Shown here: one piece after another, positions 1 to 19,177 of the stretch | Layout of the letters: each line of letters opens with the position of its first letter | Position numbering within the stretch: the first letter of the stretch is position 1 | NCBI GenBank assembly: GCA_905250075.1 | Contig: CAJNOP010000094.1 | Location: 15,373 to 79,372 of the forward strand | Length of the DNA: 64,000 bases | Direction: 5' to 3' | DNA from: Rotaria sp. Silwood1 | Taxonomy: Eukaryota > Rotifera > Eurotatoria > Philodinida > Philodinidae | Program-made: the position numbers and the translations under genes | The notes under the pieces: generated by a model | The model's database searches: none | Told to the model about the DNA's origin: nothing | The model's input: only the letters and a program-made list of their open reading frames with translations

Positions 1-2075
1 ATGGTATAGATTATTTCAATGTACAATAAGATTTTCTTTCCTTGTTACATGTCAAGAAACACGCTGCTTCTTTTCTAGATTGTTGAAATCACCACTGTTT
101 GTAAAAATACAGATGTAATTTTTCTTTAAGTCGGTTTGAAATGAAAAAGATCATAGACTCCACAATGCCGATATAATCAGAAACATCTCGATTAAATTCT
201 TTTTATATAAAAAATATTTACGATGTATTGTCGTTCTATTTTAATTAGTTACTATTTGCAAGAACTAATTATGCTATTATCTCTAAATCAAATTGTTAGT
301 AACTTAAGATATATTTAAAAATGTTATATTTCTTTTTTGTTATATAACTGAATTAACTAGATTTCTATTAAAGCAATAGTATCTCAAACATTGTGGTATG
401 ATAAGTTGGGTAAAGCAGAATACCATGTTATAGTATGATTGTTCAACAAATCATCAGTTGATGCATAATCAAAGTCAACTATAACAATATATTAATTATT
501 TTCAAACAACATGAAGTATCATTAGAACATATCACGCCATTGACTAAAGGATATAAGCAAGTATTTGCACTTTTCAGACTGAGTTAATAGAAATAGTTCT
601 CTCTTTAATTTTAGTTTAGTTACAGGTCAGTGCACCATTCGATGTGAATGAATAGAAAAGTTGTACTGAAGCATCAAACGATTTCTGTATCAATTTCTGA
701 GAAGGAATAATCTACTTATCCGTAATTTATTGTCTGAATGAATAAATGAACGTGAAACAACACGGGATAAGAAAAAAGAAGATGAAAAAGAAAAAAGAAA
801 AAATGAACGATAGAAAGAGACATCGTGAGATAAAGTGAACAGATGAACATTTGTTATCCTTCACTAGTGACTTTGATCAGACATGTGAAAAAAGATGAAT
901 ACTCTTACAGTATCAAAAGCATGAATATCTAGTGTTATTTCAATCGAGTTTTTTCCCAAGAAACTAATCATGAAAAGGGGCTGATCAATCATAAATAAAC
1001 GAAAGAAATTAATCGTGTAAAATATTGATTACTACAAATTAGTTCCATTTCTTTTTGCATTGTTACTACTTATTAAGACACGAATCCTATAGTTTTTCTC
1101 CCAAAATTAAAAAATTGATTAAGAGGTCACATTTTCTTTCTTCGAATCAAGTCAATAAATCGCTTGAGTTTTGTTGAATCTAAAGTGAATAAACGATGCA
1201 TATAATCACATGAAAATACAGACCTTTATTACTCATGACAATAATCTTGAGCTCTTTATATTCAATGATATTTAGTTAGATTTTATCAAAAATAAATGAC
1301 ATTCGAAAATAGATATTCTAACCAATTTAAGATGCAATACTTACTTTCGTTGCAAATCTATGAGACATTTAGTCATTCTGAATTACTCAAATATTCGTCT
1401 GGTGAGAGAATTAATTTTTTTTCTTTTATCAACTAGATATCATATCTATTGATTGACCACAGAAAATGCTAAGTATGGTATAAGATTGGCTATAGTTTTT
1501 AATAAATGCGGAAACTTCGGATTTAAATCCGAGAGTTATGTGTACTTCAAAAAGTCAATCATACAAATCAATTATCCTAGACTGTTCAAATATCAAAATT
1601 ATATTGTGAAATCTACGATTTAAAATGTTGATTTCTATTGCGTATTGCCAAATTAATAGGACTTGTGACCGAATTAAGCTCAAAATTAAACTCTGCACCT
1701 TGATTTACCCTAACAAAGTCGTTTTTCCTATAACTTCATTTCTATTGGTCACTGCTTAACCAATAGGATTTTGATGGAAATTGAGTACAGATTCGAGTTC
1801 TCCATCTCTGAAAACCTCGAGGTATCATCAGTGTGATCGGAAGATAAAGCTCGATTTGTGGATCAATTAGATCGTGGACCAAAATATAACCTAGTCATCT
1901 TTAATTATCCTTGTCATAGGTAAGTCATCCTTCTTGTTTCTTTATGTTTTATATATCATTTTGTAGCTCTTGAAATTCTCTATCGAATGGTATATAATAG
2001 TTGGGCTTCTAATTGACTATGATGGGAAAAGTCTTTTACGAAAATCGCGATGGGTCGATTTTTCCATAGAAAGCT
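1..2075. other. Gene-free AT-rich region
   Basis: No open reading frame with recognisable protein character, no splice-consistent exon series and no clear repeat was found on either strand. The stretch is AT-rich with scattered homopolymers. Confidence 0.5.
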
Positions 2076-2090
2076 ATATGAAAAAATGGG

Positions 2091-2636
2091 TATTTTTGCA
2101 ATAACTCAGGAATGGCTTGGCCGGTCCTTCTCATCTTCGAACTCGATCGAGATATTGTCAAGGCTAAGCTTTGTAGAAAGTTTCATCGCAATCTGACTCT
2201 GCTGTCAAAAGTTATCATGTAAAGAGCCAAGCGGACGTTTGGGCATAGTGACTATTCTATAGTGTAACCACTTTTTGAGTACAAAAAACTATAATTTGGT
2301 TCAAAACTAATATCAGATTCAGAATCAGCGTTAAAAACTGAGTCGATTTATGTATTTTGTGAAAAAATATGAGCAAAAAATTTTTTTTCGAAAAATCCCC
2401 GTACCCCCCCCCCCCTCAGGGATGGTCTGGTCAAAAATCACAATTTTTTCGATAACTCAGCCATTTCTTGACGGATCTTTCTCATCTTCGAACTCGACCG
2501 AGAAATTGCAAAGACTGAACTGTATAGAAAATTTCATCGTGATCGGACTTTCCTTTCCAAAGTTATCGTGTAAACAGCCGGCCGGCCGGACATACTGACC
2601 GATTCTAGAGTGTACTCACTTTTTGAGTACATAAAA
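2091..2636 (+). repeat. Two diverged direct copies of a ~200-bp repeat
   Basis: Copy A runs about 2091-2287 and copy B about 2442-2636, offset by roughly 350 bp. Both share, in order, 'ataactcag', 'cttctcatcttcgaactcga', 'tttcatcg', 'aagttatc.tgtaaa' and a closing 'cactttttgagtaca'. Similarity by eye is about 70-75 percent. Copy B follows a run of 13 C residues and contains a GGCC-rich block. Open frames here are short and look non-coding. An old interspersed repeat that duplicated in tandem is the simplest reading; the family is not recognised. Confidence 0.6.
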
Positions 2637-2639
2637 AGA

Positions 2640-3640
2640 TTTTTTTCCTAAAAAACCAATTCTGCTTTCTCTTATATTCTGATCTAGAAACATAATTCAC
2701 GACAGATTTTTCGTTCGCTACTCATTTTTCAATGAAGAAGAGTAAATTTCTGATTTCTGCTCTTCTGGAAAATTTTGAACGATAGGTTCAGAAATAATAC
2801 GAAAGACCTCCCTTCGTTGCCCAAAAAAAGTCAGTTTTCGTCAAAAATTTCCAAATTGAAATAAACGAATGGGAACATAGCCCGTCATCTGCTCTTTCAT
2901 AAACGATAATTTGTTTTTCTCGTTACTTCATTTTTCCCAAAAAAATTTTCCAGATTTTCGTCAATCCCTAGTCGAAAAACCAGCTGTTTTTTTCAAAAAT
3001 CAAAAAATGTCTTTCATTTTTTCTCGATTTATGATCTTTTGATTTCGAGACAACGAATTCTCAGTCCCGGCTCGAACAATTTATTTAAATTATTTTTGTG
3101 CTTCCAAAGAGTACGTCAAGAATTATTTTTGTGTGTATATTCTCAACGATAACAAAATCACTTATATATTCCATATCTGAATTAAATCAAAGTATTATCT
3201 CTTCGCTATGATCGTTTTTGACAAATATCAACGAAACATTTTATAACAAATAAATTTGCCATACAAAGTATTGATTAAATTTATTAAAGTCTACAATAAT
3301 CAACAGTATCTTTTTTTTGATATTTTTTTTTGTGCTGATATAAATTCAAATCCACACTGAAAATTTATCATAAATGGCATATTATCTATTTTTGATGAAT
3401 TTCCATTTTTATTGTGCTAGAATTTGATATAAAATATCTTGCTCATGTTTTTTTTCAAAATGACAGCCTTCCTCTGTATATATAAAAAAAAATATTCTTA
3501 GCTATCTTGCACAGTTAAAAAGCAAAATACAATCAATATTTTTCATCTGTCATACTAATGAGAACGATAATTATTTTTTTTCTCTAACAAGCAAACATTG
3601 ATCAAATATACACACCTTACGAAAAATATTTTTCGTTTTA
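2640..3640. other. Gene-free AT-rich region
   Basis: No coding signal was seen. The stretch contains many poly-T and poly-A runs. Confidence 0.45.
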
Positions 3641-3652
3641 TATAACTTTGTC

Positions 3653-3661
3653 CGTATATAA
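3653..3661 (+). promoter_or_regulatory. Possible TATA box of the protease-inhibitor gene
   Basis: The sequence 'gtatataag' lies about 60 nt upstream of the ATG at 3721, a plausible TATA position if the 5' UTR is 30-40 nt. In DNA this AT-rich such a motif is weak evidence. Confidence 0.3.
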
Positions 3662-3720
3662 GGAGTGTGTTTTGTAGAGAAAAAAAAATCAGCATTTCAC
3701 ATAATTTAAAATACGTGACT

Positions 3721-3985
3721 ATGTCAGGTAAAACATCGTGGCCTGAACTGGTTGGTCAACCAGGCGAAGAAGCTGTTGAAATAATTCAAACAGAAGCTCC
3801 AAGTAAGAAAAAAAACGCTACACTTTTGTTCGAATTGTGAAATTTGAAAATGTACATATTTTATAGATATGAATGTGAAAATATACAAACCAAATGACCC
3901 TGTGACATACAATATTGACCCAACTCGTGTATGTGTTCATGTGGATGAAGATGGCATAGTTAAGTTACCACCAACCACTGGTTAA
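3721..3985 (+). CDS. Potato inhibitor I (eglin/CI-2) family serine protease inhibitor
   Basis: Small inhibitor of chymotrypsin- or subtilisin-like serine proteases. There are two exons, 3721-3802 and 3867-3985, joined by a 64-nt GT..AG intron, giving 66 residues, the usual length of the family. The family signature is visible: N-terminal 'SWPELVGQ' (residues 6-13), then a helix rich in E, A and I, then the binding-loop region 'PVTYNIDPTRVCVHVD' and a terminal 'LPPTTG' in place of the usual 'VPxxG'. Aligned with eglin c and CI-2, P1 would be Tyr and P1' Asn, suggesting chymotrypsin-like specificity (inference). No signal peptide and no disulphide pair are seen; the one Cys is in 'RVCVHV'. The start is the only ATG in frame. 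An AATAAA lies at 4013-4018. Confidence 0.85.
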
Positions 3986-4019
3986 ATCAAAATCTTTTCT
4001 TTTACCTACAAAAATAAAT

Positions 4020-4620
4020 AACTATTCAAATCGATTATTTAATTGGTTATATGAGAAAGACATATTCCTTATCTCTTATCTACTAACTATCACATAACAC
4101 ATAATATTTTTTATTTTTTTCATTTTAATTTTTGAATTTATCATTATTAATAAATTTAACATAAACACAATGATTTCGAGAAACAGAAGTCCCTGACATA
4201 TATATATATGAAAGTACAATTTGTGATTGTCTAAAGACATAGATAATATGAATATGCATAATCAAGTATCTACATGGAAAAAAATATTTCGTTGTGAAAA
4301 CTGTGGTTTTGATAACGCTGTCTTTGTCGTTACGGTTGGTAGTACCTACAAATATTAGTGAATCCATTCACTACGGTATAGTTTTGCATTATCATGAATG
4401 ATATAAGCATGCGATGAGACACTGTAGATGTATAAAATGACTTGTTGGTTAGGTAAAATGTGGTAAGAAGAAAGAAAAAAAAATGAGAAGAAATAAGAAT
4501 AGAAAAGGAAAAGAAAAAAAATTGAGACAGAACAAGCAGAGAGTGAATAGCCTAGGCAATCACATGACTGATTATCACGAACATAGAAGCTTAAGTCATT
4601 GAGGAAGCAAAGATGGGTCT
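4020..4620. other. 3' flank without a recognised gene
   Basis: Short frames on both strands are low-complexity and lack protein-like features. Nothing else was seen. Confidence 0.4.
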
Positions 4621-4625
4621 GTTTG

Positions 4626-5094
4626 TGTGAATGGGGGGTATGGACAGATATGTACTCATACTCGCACTCACACCCATAAATGAACATTACTCTCGTTTTA
4701 CATCATACTTCATTACAATTCATTTTCTATTGATTGAAGTATACCTTCTTGTTATTTTGTTTCTATGTAATCGAAATGACTCAACGAACGAGTTATCGAA
4801 TTGTTTTTCATATTGATCGAGCTTCTATCCTATATCACACATAATGATGTTCTGGAATTCTAATATTTAGAAGATTCATATATTATCAAACTCATTGCTT
4901 TCGGCTGTGAAATTAGATGTAGATAACTTGTGACGAACGTAAGGGTCTACTCGCACCGACATCCTCACATCTCTATTCATTATACCCGATACATTCATAC
5001 CCACATCTACAGATTCAAAACCAAGACCGGCTGTTTTGGGTGTGGGTACAATTATAATAATACTTTCAGACATTCACCTCCACATCCTTATAAA
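4626..5094. repeat. Degenerate telomere-like GT/CA tracts, left of the Penelope fragment
   Basis: Imperfect G/T-rich and C/A-rich tracts alternate. A G-rich tract (4626-4648, 'gtgtgaatggggggtatgg') faces a C-rich tract (4657-4679, 'actcgcactcacaccca'). C-rich tracts follow near 4949-5009 ('cgcaccgacatcctcac', 'acattcatacccacatc'), then a G-rich one at 5034-5047 ('tttgggtgtgggta') and a C-rich one at 5076-5090. The units resemble scrambled TGTGGG. This may be decayed telomere-type repeat or a simple minisatellite. Confidence 0.4.
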
Positions 5095-5278
5095 TTTGTT
5101 TAATATGAATATCTAATACATAAACTAAATATTGAATGTAATTCTTCAAACGTAATCTAATTTTTCTTTCAGACAAGGATCAATGAATCCGTAGCATGAG
5201 CACTACCGTCTATATATATGTATTTGTATAAGAAACTTTGTTTTGATTTAGAATTTCCACATGTATCATTATGTCAGT

Positions 5279-5725
5279 ATTCTTGTCTGGAGATGAAGGT
5301 TTGAGGATAATTTTGGCATAATTTTAATACTCTTCCTAATTTATCTATAAATTTTATTTATCAATTGTGACGTTTCGTCTCTCGAAGAAGACTTTGTCAA
5401 ACATTAAATGAAACAGAAAAAACAAAACATTGATGAAAACAGAACAGACTGAATTTAGTCTAATTAGATAGTGATACGGAAAAACAAGACGGTAATAATG
5501 GTGACTATATAGGTTATAACCTTTTCCGTATCACTATCTAATTAGGCTAAATTCAGTCTGTTCTGTTTTCATCAATGCTTTGTTTTTTCTGTTTCATTTA
5601 ATGTTTGACAAAGTCTTCTTCGAGAGACGAAACGTCACAATTGATAAATAAAATTTATAGATAAATTAGGAAGAGTATTAAAATTATGCCAAAATTATCT
5701 CAAACCTTCCTCTCCAGACAAGAAT
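5279..5725. repeat. Inverted repeat: ~204-bp arms of a Penelope-like element
   Basis: The arms are about 5279-5482 and 5522-5725, near-identical, separated by about 39 bp. In the element's sense direction (right arm) they carry 'gacaaagtcttcttcgagag' followed directly by 'acgaaacgtca'. That order (GACAAAG, a five-pair stem with a UUCG-containing loop, then GAAACGUC) matches the hammerhead-like core commonly found in the terminal repeats of Penelope-like elements, although CUGANGA is degenerate here. The right arm runs into the first reading frame, so an extra inverted copy of the 5' terminal region was probably produced on insertion. Confidence 0.75.
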
Positions 5726-6006
5726 TCAAAAACCTCTACCAAGAGAGAATTTACGTCATCACTTACAACTTAGAGAAATTATACAAAAGAAAAACAAAAC
5801 TAACAGAACATATACAATTTCTTAAACAATGCAAGAAACTCAATTTAATACCAAATGGTTTAACACTAAAAGATACCACAAAAATTAACAAAAATCAAAA
5901 GTTATTAAAGCAAACTATGTACAAAATTAGAAATAATACTTTACAAAATCAACAAATCAATTACATTACGTTAACACCAAAATCAAGATTCAAACTTCTA
6001 TTTTGA
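5686..6006 (+). pseudogene. Penelope-like element ORF, 5' part
   Basis: A 106-codon frame whose ATG lies inside the right inverted arm. It is Lys/Asn-rich and helical. The stretch 'FLKQCKKLNLIPNGLTLKD' (about residues 45-63) is typical of the N-terminal region of Penelope-like proteins. It stops at 6006 while the matching downstream part continues in another frame from about 6003, so a one-base indel near the T run at 6001-6004 has probably broken the original ORF. Confidence is fair for the family and low for function. Confidence 0.65.
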
Positions 6007-6503
6007 ATTGTTACTTACGAACAACTCAACCAACAAGAAATCATGAAAATGACTTAAAATGGATTAACAAATATGATGGAAAATTTAAAGATGAATTAAT
6101 CAAAACGCATACTATTAAAATAACAAAGCTTAAACAAAAACAAGAAAGAAATAAATTAAAACAACCTACACCAATAACGAAATCTCAAGTTAAATATGAT
6201 ACCACTAATGTAGTTAACATGTCAAAAATTCAATTAAGCTCACAACACATTCAAGTTTTATCAAAAGAATTAAAATTCGTCCCAACACCTACTTCAATTA
6301 ATACAGTTAACACCATTGTAAACTGTGAAAAGTCATTATTCTCAGTACCAACAATTATTAAGAATGCAGCAATATCCGAAATCTCCACATTTATACAAAC
6401 ATGGAAAAAACCAAAACAGTATAACATGAATAAAGATGAAATTAAATTACTTAATGAAATAAGAGCAATTGAAGACATCCAACAATTTGTAAATAATTAT
6501 TAA
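6003..6503 (+). pseudogene. Penelope-like element ORF, continuation, truncated before RT
   Basis: An open stretch of about 166 codons. It carries the conserved pre-RT motif 'LSKELKFVPTPTSIN' (about residues 86-100) and then 'YNMNKDEIKLLNEIR', which in intact elements precedes the reverse transcriptase. It has no proper ATG and is frame-shifted relative to the previous piece. The stop at 6501-6503 comes before any catalytic residue. Confidence 0.7.
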
Positions 6504-7365
6504 ATTTCATGACTCTCATCCATCTAGAGCAGTTTTCATCATTAATGCATTTATTCAAACTGAAATATTGACGTACAAAAGTTTCGTTTCAGTGGGTCTC
6601 GAATCTGATCAAGTTTTTGAACGAGATACCAAAAAAAAATAAAATAAAAACTATAGAGTTCGGTAGAGGAAGTGATATTGTACCGAATTATATCGAAATA
6701 TAAAATATTCGAGGTTTTGTATAAATACAGCAAAGTGAAGAAAGTTATCAAAATTAACGCAGTTAGTTGTATATATTCATCAATATTTGTAACATTATGT
6801 TTATTGACGATTTATTTTCTCATCAATCTATTTGTTCTTTTTCTCACAATTAGAAATTTGGAAAATACAGAAAATGACTACAACATATTAGTCTTGCACT
6901 TTAGGTGACCACTGTGATAAAATTCAATAGGAATGAAACAGTTTTATCAAAATTAATTAGCAATACTAAACAAAATTAAACAACAACTTGTTATTCCCTT
7001 TGCACTTACATAAAAGCAATAGTAAACAACTAATGTTTTCAATATGGTTTTGTAAACAACATTATAAAAAGTAAGCCAAAGTATGTTATCACTCTAAGAA
7101 TATGCTATACTTATCAGCTAGCTAAAGTACAATATTTCAACAAAATTGATTGAAATATTTAAATAATACACTATGTGGCATTTCTGCACATATTTATTTT
7201 TTATTTTGCTTTTTATAAATTTATATAGTTCACTTTATTTCTAGCTCGATTTATAGACATACATAAACCATTTGCAAGGCCTTGAAGAAATTCAGCAAAT
7301 AACTTTAAAACTTATTGGACAGGTTCAAGAACATCTTGTATAACTTGAGTAAGAACATTAGGACG
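6504..7365. other. Gene-free AT-rich region
   Basis: No protein-like frame longer than about 78 codons was seen, and those present are low-complexity. Confidence 0.4.
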
Positions 7366-7368
7366 ATT

Positions 7369-7668
7369 ACTTCACACCCACACACCCACACCCTTATTAT
7401 ATAATCAATTTATTGATCTTGGTAATATTCTTATTTAATAATCTTGAAAATGTTATTCAAAACACAAATAAGTAGTTAATATGAATGGTAACACGAATAT
7501 TGCTCTCTTAACAATTTCTCCCAGAATACTGACTCTCCAATGGGGCAACTGCTTCGTAGAGACACTTGCTTTTCTATGGTACCTAACAAAACTTTTATTG
7601 ATTAGAAGAACAACATATAAATGAGTGTTTGTGTGGATGTGAATGGGAGTGAATGTGGGTATGAATTT
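7369..7668. repeat. Telomere-like CA then GT tracts, right of the Penelope fragment
   Basis: A C-rich tract at 7371-7395 ('cacacccacacacccaca', i.e. TGTGGG-type on the minus strand) faces a G-rich tract at 7624-7666 ('gtttgtgtggatgtgaatgg', 'gaatgtgggtatg'), with about 230 bp of ordinary AT-rich DNA between. The first is close to tandem TGTGGG with one slipped unit. Confidence 0.4.
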
Positions 7669-7669
7669 A

Positions 7670-8871
7670 GAGAAGAGCCATGCACGTAGTTGTTTATACT
7701 TCTATTTGTTTATACGATGATGAAAATGGGAGACTAATAATAAGTTTCAAATCGATTCGTAAATTTCCCATTGCTTTTTGAATCTTGTACTAACCTACAA
7801 CTATTTTAGCTACTTCTTAGCTTATAGTAGCCTTTGGCTCATGAAAAATTATTTTGAACTTTTTTATTGGAGCATACATCGATACAATGCAACTATTGGA
7901 GGAGTATCTGTCAGGGGAGCATAATTATGGAACCAATATTAACAATACATTTCAAATAATTATCAGTTTCACTAACAATAATTTTATTAGACTACTTCCT
8001 ACATAAATTCATGCACTAAATATTCTTCTTGCATATGTTTTAAACTGTCTTCTATCTTCAAAATAGAAGATAAGTGTTTTAATAATCTGTATTCTAGGAC
8101 CAATATTTGCATTATTGAAACAATTGCGAATCGTACTTCCAAATCTTTTGGTTTCAGCTCTTTCAACAACAACTAGTGCACTTAGACAACTAGATGGATA
8201 TACACTTTGTAGTAATGACAATGCCCATGATGTTCGTGGTTGCGGATGTGAACATGCAACTAAAAAACTTATAGGAAATCACAAGCATTAAATAATTGTT
8301 TCACGTGTCAATCGATCATAAAATGAACAGTTCAGTTTTTTTAATTTTTCACTGTTAGACTACTTTGTTTCATTTTCATTTGAGCATTTTTCGAATAAAC
8401 TAGCTAGTTTATAGAAGCATGCCACAAATATTTTATTAGACTATGGACAGAGAAACTTTGATGAACATTCAGTGAGATGATGTTTACTACGTAAATCAAC
8501 TGTACATCCGTAAGTTTTACCAGGATTTTATAATCTATGTACAAGGAAAATATACGACAAGATTCCTTTAATACATTTCTCTGAGTTTTTATCTATCTGC
8601 TTTCCTGAGAATCATTGTTTAATAGTTAAACTATTGATGGTGTTTTTAAAAGTTATTTTACATCTAATCAAAATATCTTTTAATCTGAAACATACGTCTA
8701 TGTTGTTTCATGAATGCTTTTATTTCAGACAAGTATGTCTATTATTAAAGTAATTGTCATTTAGTATTTCTTTTTTAATCACTTTTGATGTTTCATATCG
8801 ATTAATACTTTCGATTCACGATCATTCACTTTGAAAATTTAATTCTTTTTTATTGTATCCTTGAATACATT
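7670..8871. other. Intergenic region downstream of AFG2
   Basis: No gene recognised. TTTATT at 8849-8854 is an AATAAA on the minus strand, 18 nt past the AFG2 stop, and is its likely polyadenylation signal. Confidence 0.45.
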
Positions 8872-13564
<4,693 letters not shown>

Positions 13565-14433
13565 CTTTTAATAACGGAAAAAATCTAAAATATTGATAAT
13601 AGTTATGTAGTAATGATAGAAAGAAATTTTCTGAAGAACAAAAATCTATTAGTTTCAAATCACAAATGTATATATATTTAGTCTAATAATATGAAAAATT
13701 CAATCAATGGATATTGAGACAATCAAGCGTTTGATTAAAAATCTACAATTGGGATTCCGAATAGATGCTGCAGAAAATAATCTATCCATGGTTTTTATGA
13801 TGAATCCAATCAATATTACTCGATTTGAGAAGAACTAGTCGTGTTTGGTCTCAGTTCTTGACCCCACGAAACCAAGACGATCCTACCCAAATATATTTAG
13901 AACACATGAGTCGTGATAATATGACATTTGATACAAATAGCGCAAGATCATAAAAAAATATAATTTTCCAGGAAAAAAAAAAGTGTTGGTCTTTATCCCA
14001 GTATCAACAGGATCATCTTGCCCATATCTAAAGATTACGTATAAATCTCATATTGTAAAAACATTGATTACCTAGAATTCAACTCAACAGTCAAATTCTA
14101 ATCTTGATACTATTATGAAAATCTTTCATATGTATGTATTCATCTAACACTCATGTGTTGTTAATTTGTTTTCATATTTAAGCTAATTACCAAAGATAAA
14201 TGTATTTAATATGAAACAATCAATCTTACTGCAACAATAAAAACCACATCTATGCGCGTATGATGGATATTTATATAGTAATAGAATACACAAAATCAAT
14301 CTACAAGGGTCAAAATAGGTTCGAATAAGAAACAAAAACAAACGTATATAGTATTCTGTACAATATATAGATTAACAAAAAAAAAAACTGATTTTTTTCC
14401 GTCTTTTTCTATTCGAACAAAGTTTCTTGGTAA
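13565..14433. other. KAT5-AFG2 intergenic region
   Basis: 870 bp between two minus-strand genes. It presumably holds the AFG2 promoter and the KAT5 3' end. No distinctive motif was seen. Confidence 0.4.
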
Positions 14434-17344
<2,911 letters not shown>

Positions 17345-18487
17345 ATATAATAGTTTAAAGCAACATAAAATCTATAAAATAAAATATAAAAGTTCAATAT
17401 ATATATGTTCTTATATCTACTGAGTAACTAATATACAACAGCGTAATTGGAAAACTGATAGAAGAAAAGCAGAAATAAATAAACTGAAGTTGACTTCATC
17501 ATGAATCGTCATAATAGAATATATTTATCAGCCAATCATAAGTCGCCTTTATTGTTTTTTTTGTTTATTATTCTAAGAATGAAATAAATACATTTTTCAA
17601 AAATTTTTATTAGAAACAAACTCAACGTTTCGAATTTTTAGTCTAATATATTTGGAGGTTAAATACTCATTTTTGATTGGTTATTAACTATCTTAATGTT
17701 GAAACTAGTTGTTGAAATTGAAACATTGAGTTTGGAAATTGTCGAAATGAAAAACATTAGTCACAACTAAACATCGTCTTGTTATTGATGAAAAGAGCAG
17801 GTATTCATTTTAATTAGTCGACATTTTTATAAAGCTTTTATGGCAATGTTTTACTTGGAAATTACTGCCTTATGCATGATTTGAATCATATGTGGAATTT
17901 ATCGTAATTCAGTTCTAAACGACCATTAAAGACTGACTTTTAACGTGTAGTGTTGTTCAAAATGTCTTTATGTATTCCACACATCAATTTGTAATCATAG
18001 TTATATTTGGTTAATAGAAAAAAATGTGCAAATCTGAGATCCAGATGTCGATTTCATGTAGTGCGAGACTCATCGGATATATTTTAGAAAGAGTAAAAAC
18101 AAAGTAATTATGACATCGTTATCAGAATTTTATTGAAAACAGTAATGTTTCGCTTAAAATATGGAATAAATTTAGCGATGAAGGCAGGAAAGTGAAGAGT
18201 AAACATTAGAGCCCATAAGGTTAGTACTAGACCAGATGGACTCTATCCTACATATTTCTTAGACACTCGCCTAAGAAAAGTGTAGGTCGCACGAGTCATT
18301 AAATACGAAAAATAAGAAAAAATTATCTTATATCTTCGGAGCGACTATCTTATTCCGATTAGAAAATTTCACTGACAGTATCAAAGTACTGTTCGAACGA
18401 AACCGAAAAATTTTGTACTCGACGGATTCTATTAAATATCCACAAAAATTCAAGGACCTTGGGTATGGTAAATTTGATAAAATGAGT
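17345..18487. other. Intergenic region upstream of KAT5
   Basis: No gene recognised. Diverged repeat-like DNA is suspected around 18.2-18.5 kb but no boundaries could be fixed. Confidence 0.35.
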
Positions 18488-18655
18488 TTGCGATTGAGCT
18501 TAAACTCATCTGTGCTTATGTTATTATCTTTCAGTTATGCACCAGCTTCAATTTAAATTCTAGCCATGTTCGTTCTCGTCAAAAAATCAAGATTGGTAAA
18601 TCTATGGAAGAAAATAACATAAGTGAAAGTCGGCCTAAACTCAAACTTAAATCAG
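18488..18655. repeat. Short imperfect palindrome
   Basis: The left arm near 18493-18535 ('gagcttaaactcatctgtgc', 'ttatgttattatcttt') is inverted near 18605-18655 ('gaaaataacataagtgaaag', 'tcggcctaaactcaaactt'). Arms are about 45 nt with several mismatches and flank about 70 nt. It looks like a small foldback repeat or MITE remnant; no target duplication was identified. Confidence 0.4.
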
Positions 18656-19177
18656 TCGAGTACTTTTAGTATCAAATCCATATTCCTAAACAGTTTAGAT
18701 TTGAGTTTAATGTATGTTTAGTGCATAGCGATCAAGTCTCAAAAAAAAACAGGGACGCGGCGTTGTGTGGATTATATTCCACAACCGAAGAGTGTCATGC
18801 CTCATGCGCCTCCCATAAGTTACACCTCTGAATGAATTCATTTCGAATAAACTTTCACATAAATTTTTACGTGCGTCCATATTTTGAGTTCTAGAATTCA
18901 AGTGTTTTTAGTCTGCATACCATTGCTTCTCTGTTCGTATTTACTTACTAGGTTACTCAGCCATCAATCTATTTTTTTTTACGCCCAACATTTTTAATGT
19001 AATGCATTTATTCTGTTCTCTTAGCCATTTTTATGTTTTGCTTTTTTGTTTAATTTATTCAATGTTTGCATCCTATCAAATATATACGTAACTGACAAAA
19101 CAACTTAAGAGCTTGCATAATCTAAGCATATAAAAAATTTTTTTCCTCATTCTTTTACTTTGAACAACGTATTAACA

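Larger units (their letters stand above)
5279..6503 (+). mobile_element. Penelope-like retroelement fragment (N-terminal part only)
   Basis: The inverted-arm region is followed by two plus-strand frames that together match the region before the reverse transcriptase in Penelope-like elements. The sequence switches to unrelated DNA just after 'NKDEIKLLNEIRAIEDI', where the reverse transcriptase would normally begin. No RT or GIY-YIG domain is present in the window, so the copy cannot move by itself. Confidence 0.75.

Noticed and set aside
2350..2598. 82-codon plus-strand frame
   Set aside because: It lies inside the diverged repeat copy B, starts in a C-run, and has no protein-like features.
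4355..4687. 110-codon minus-strand frame with a hydrophobic stretch
   Set aside because: Translation of A/G-rich low-complexity DNA (FLFLFYSYFFSFFFLSS); no splice context or homologue recognised.
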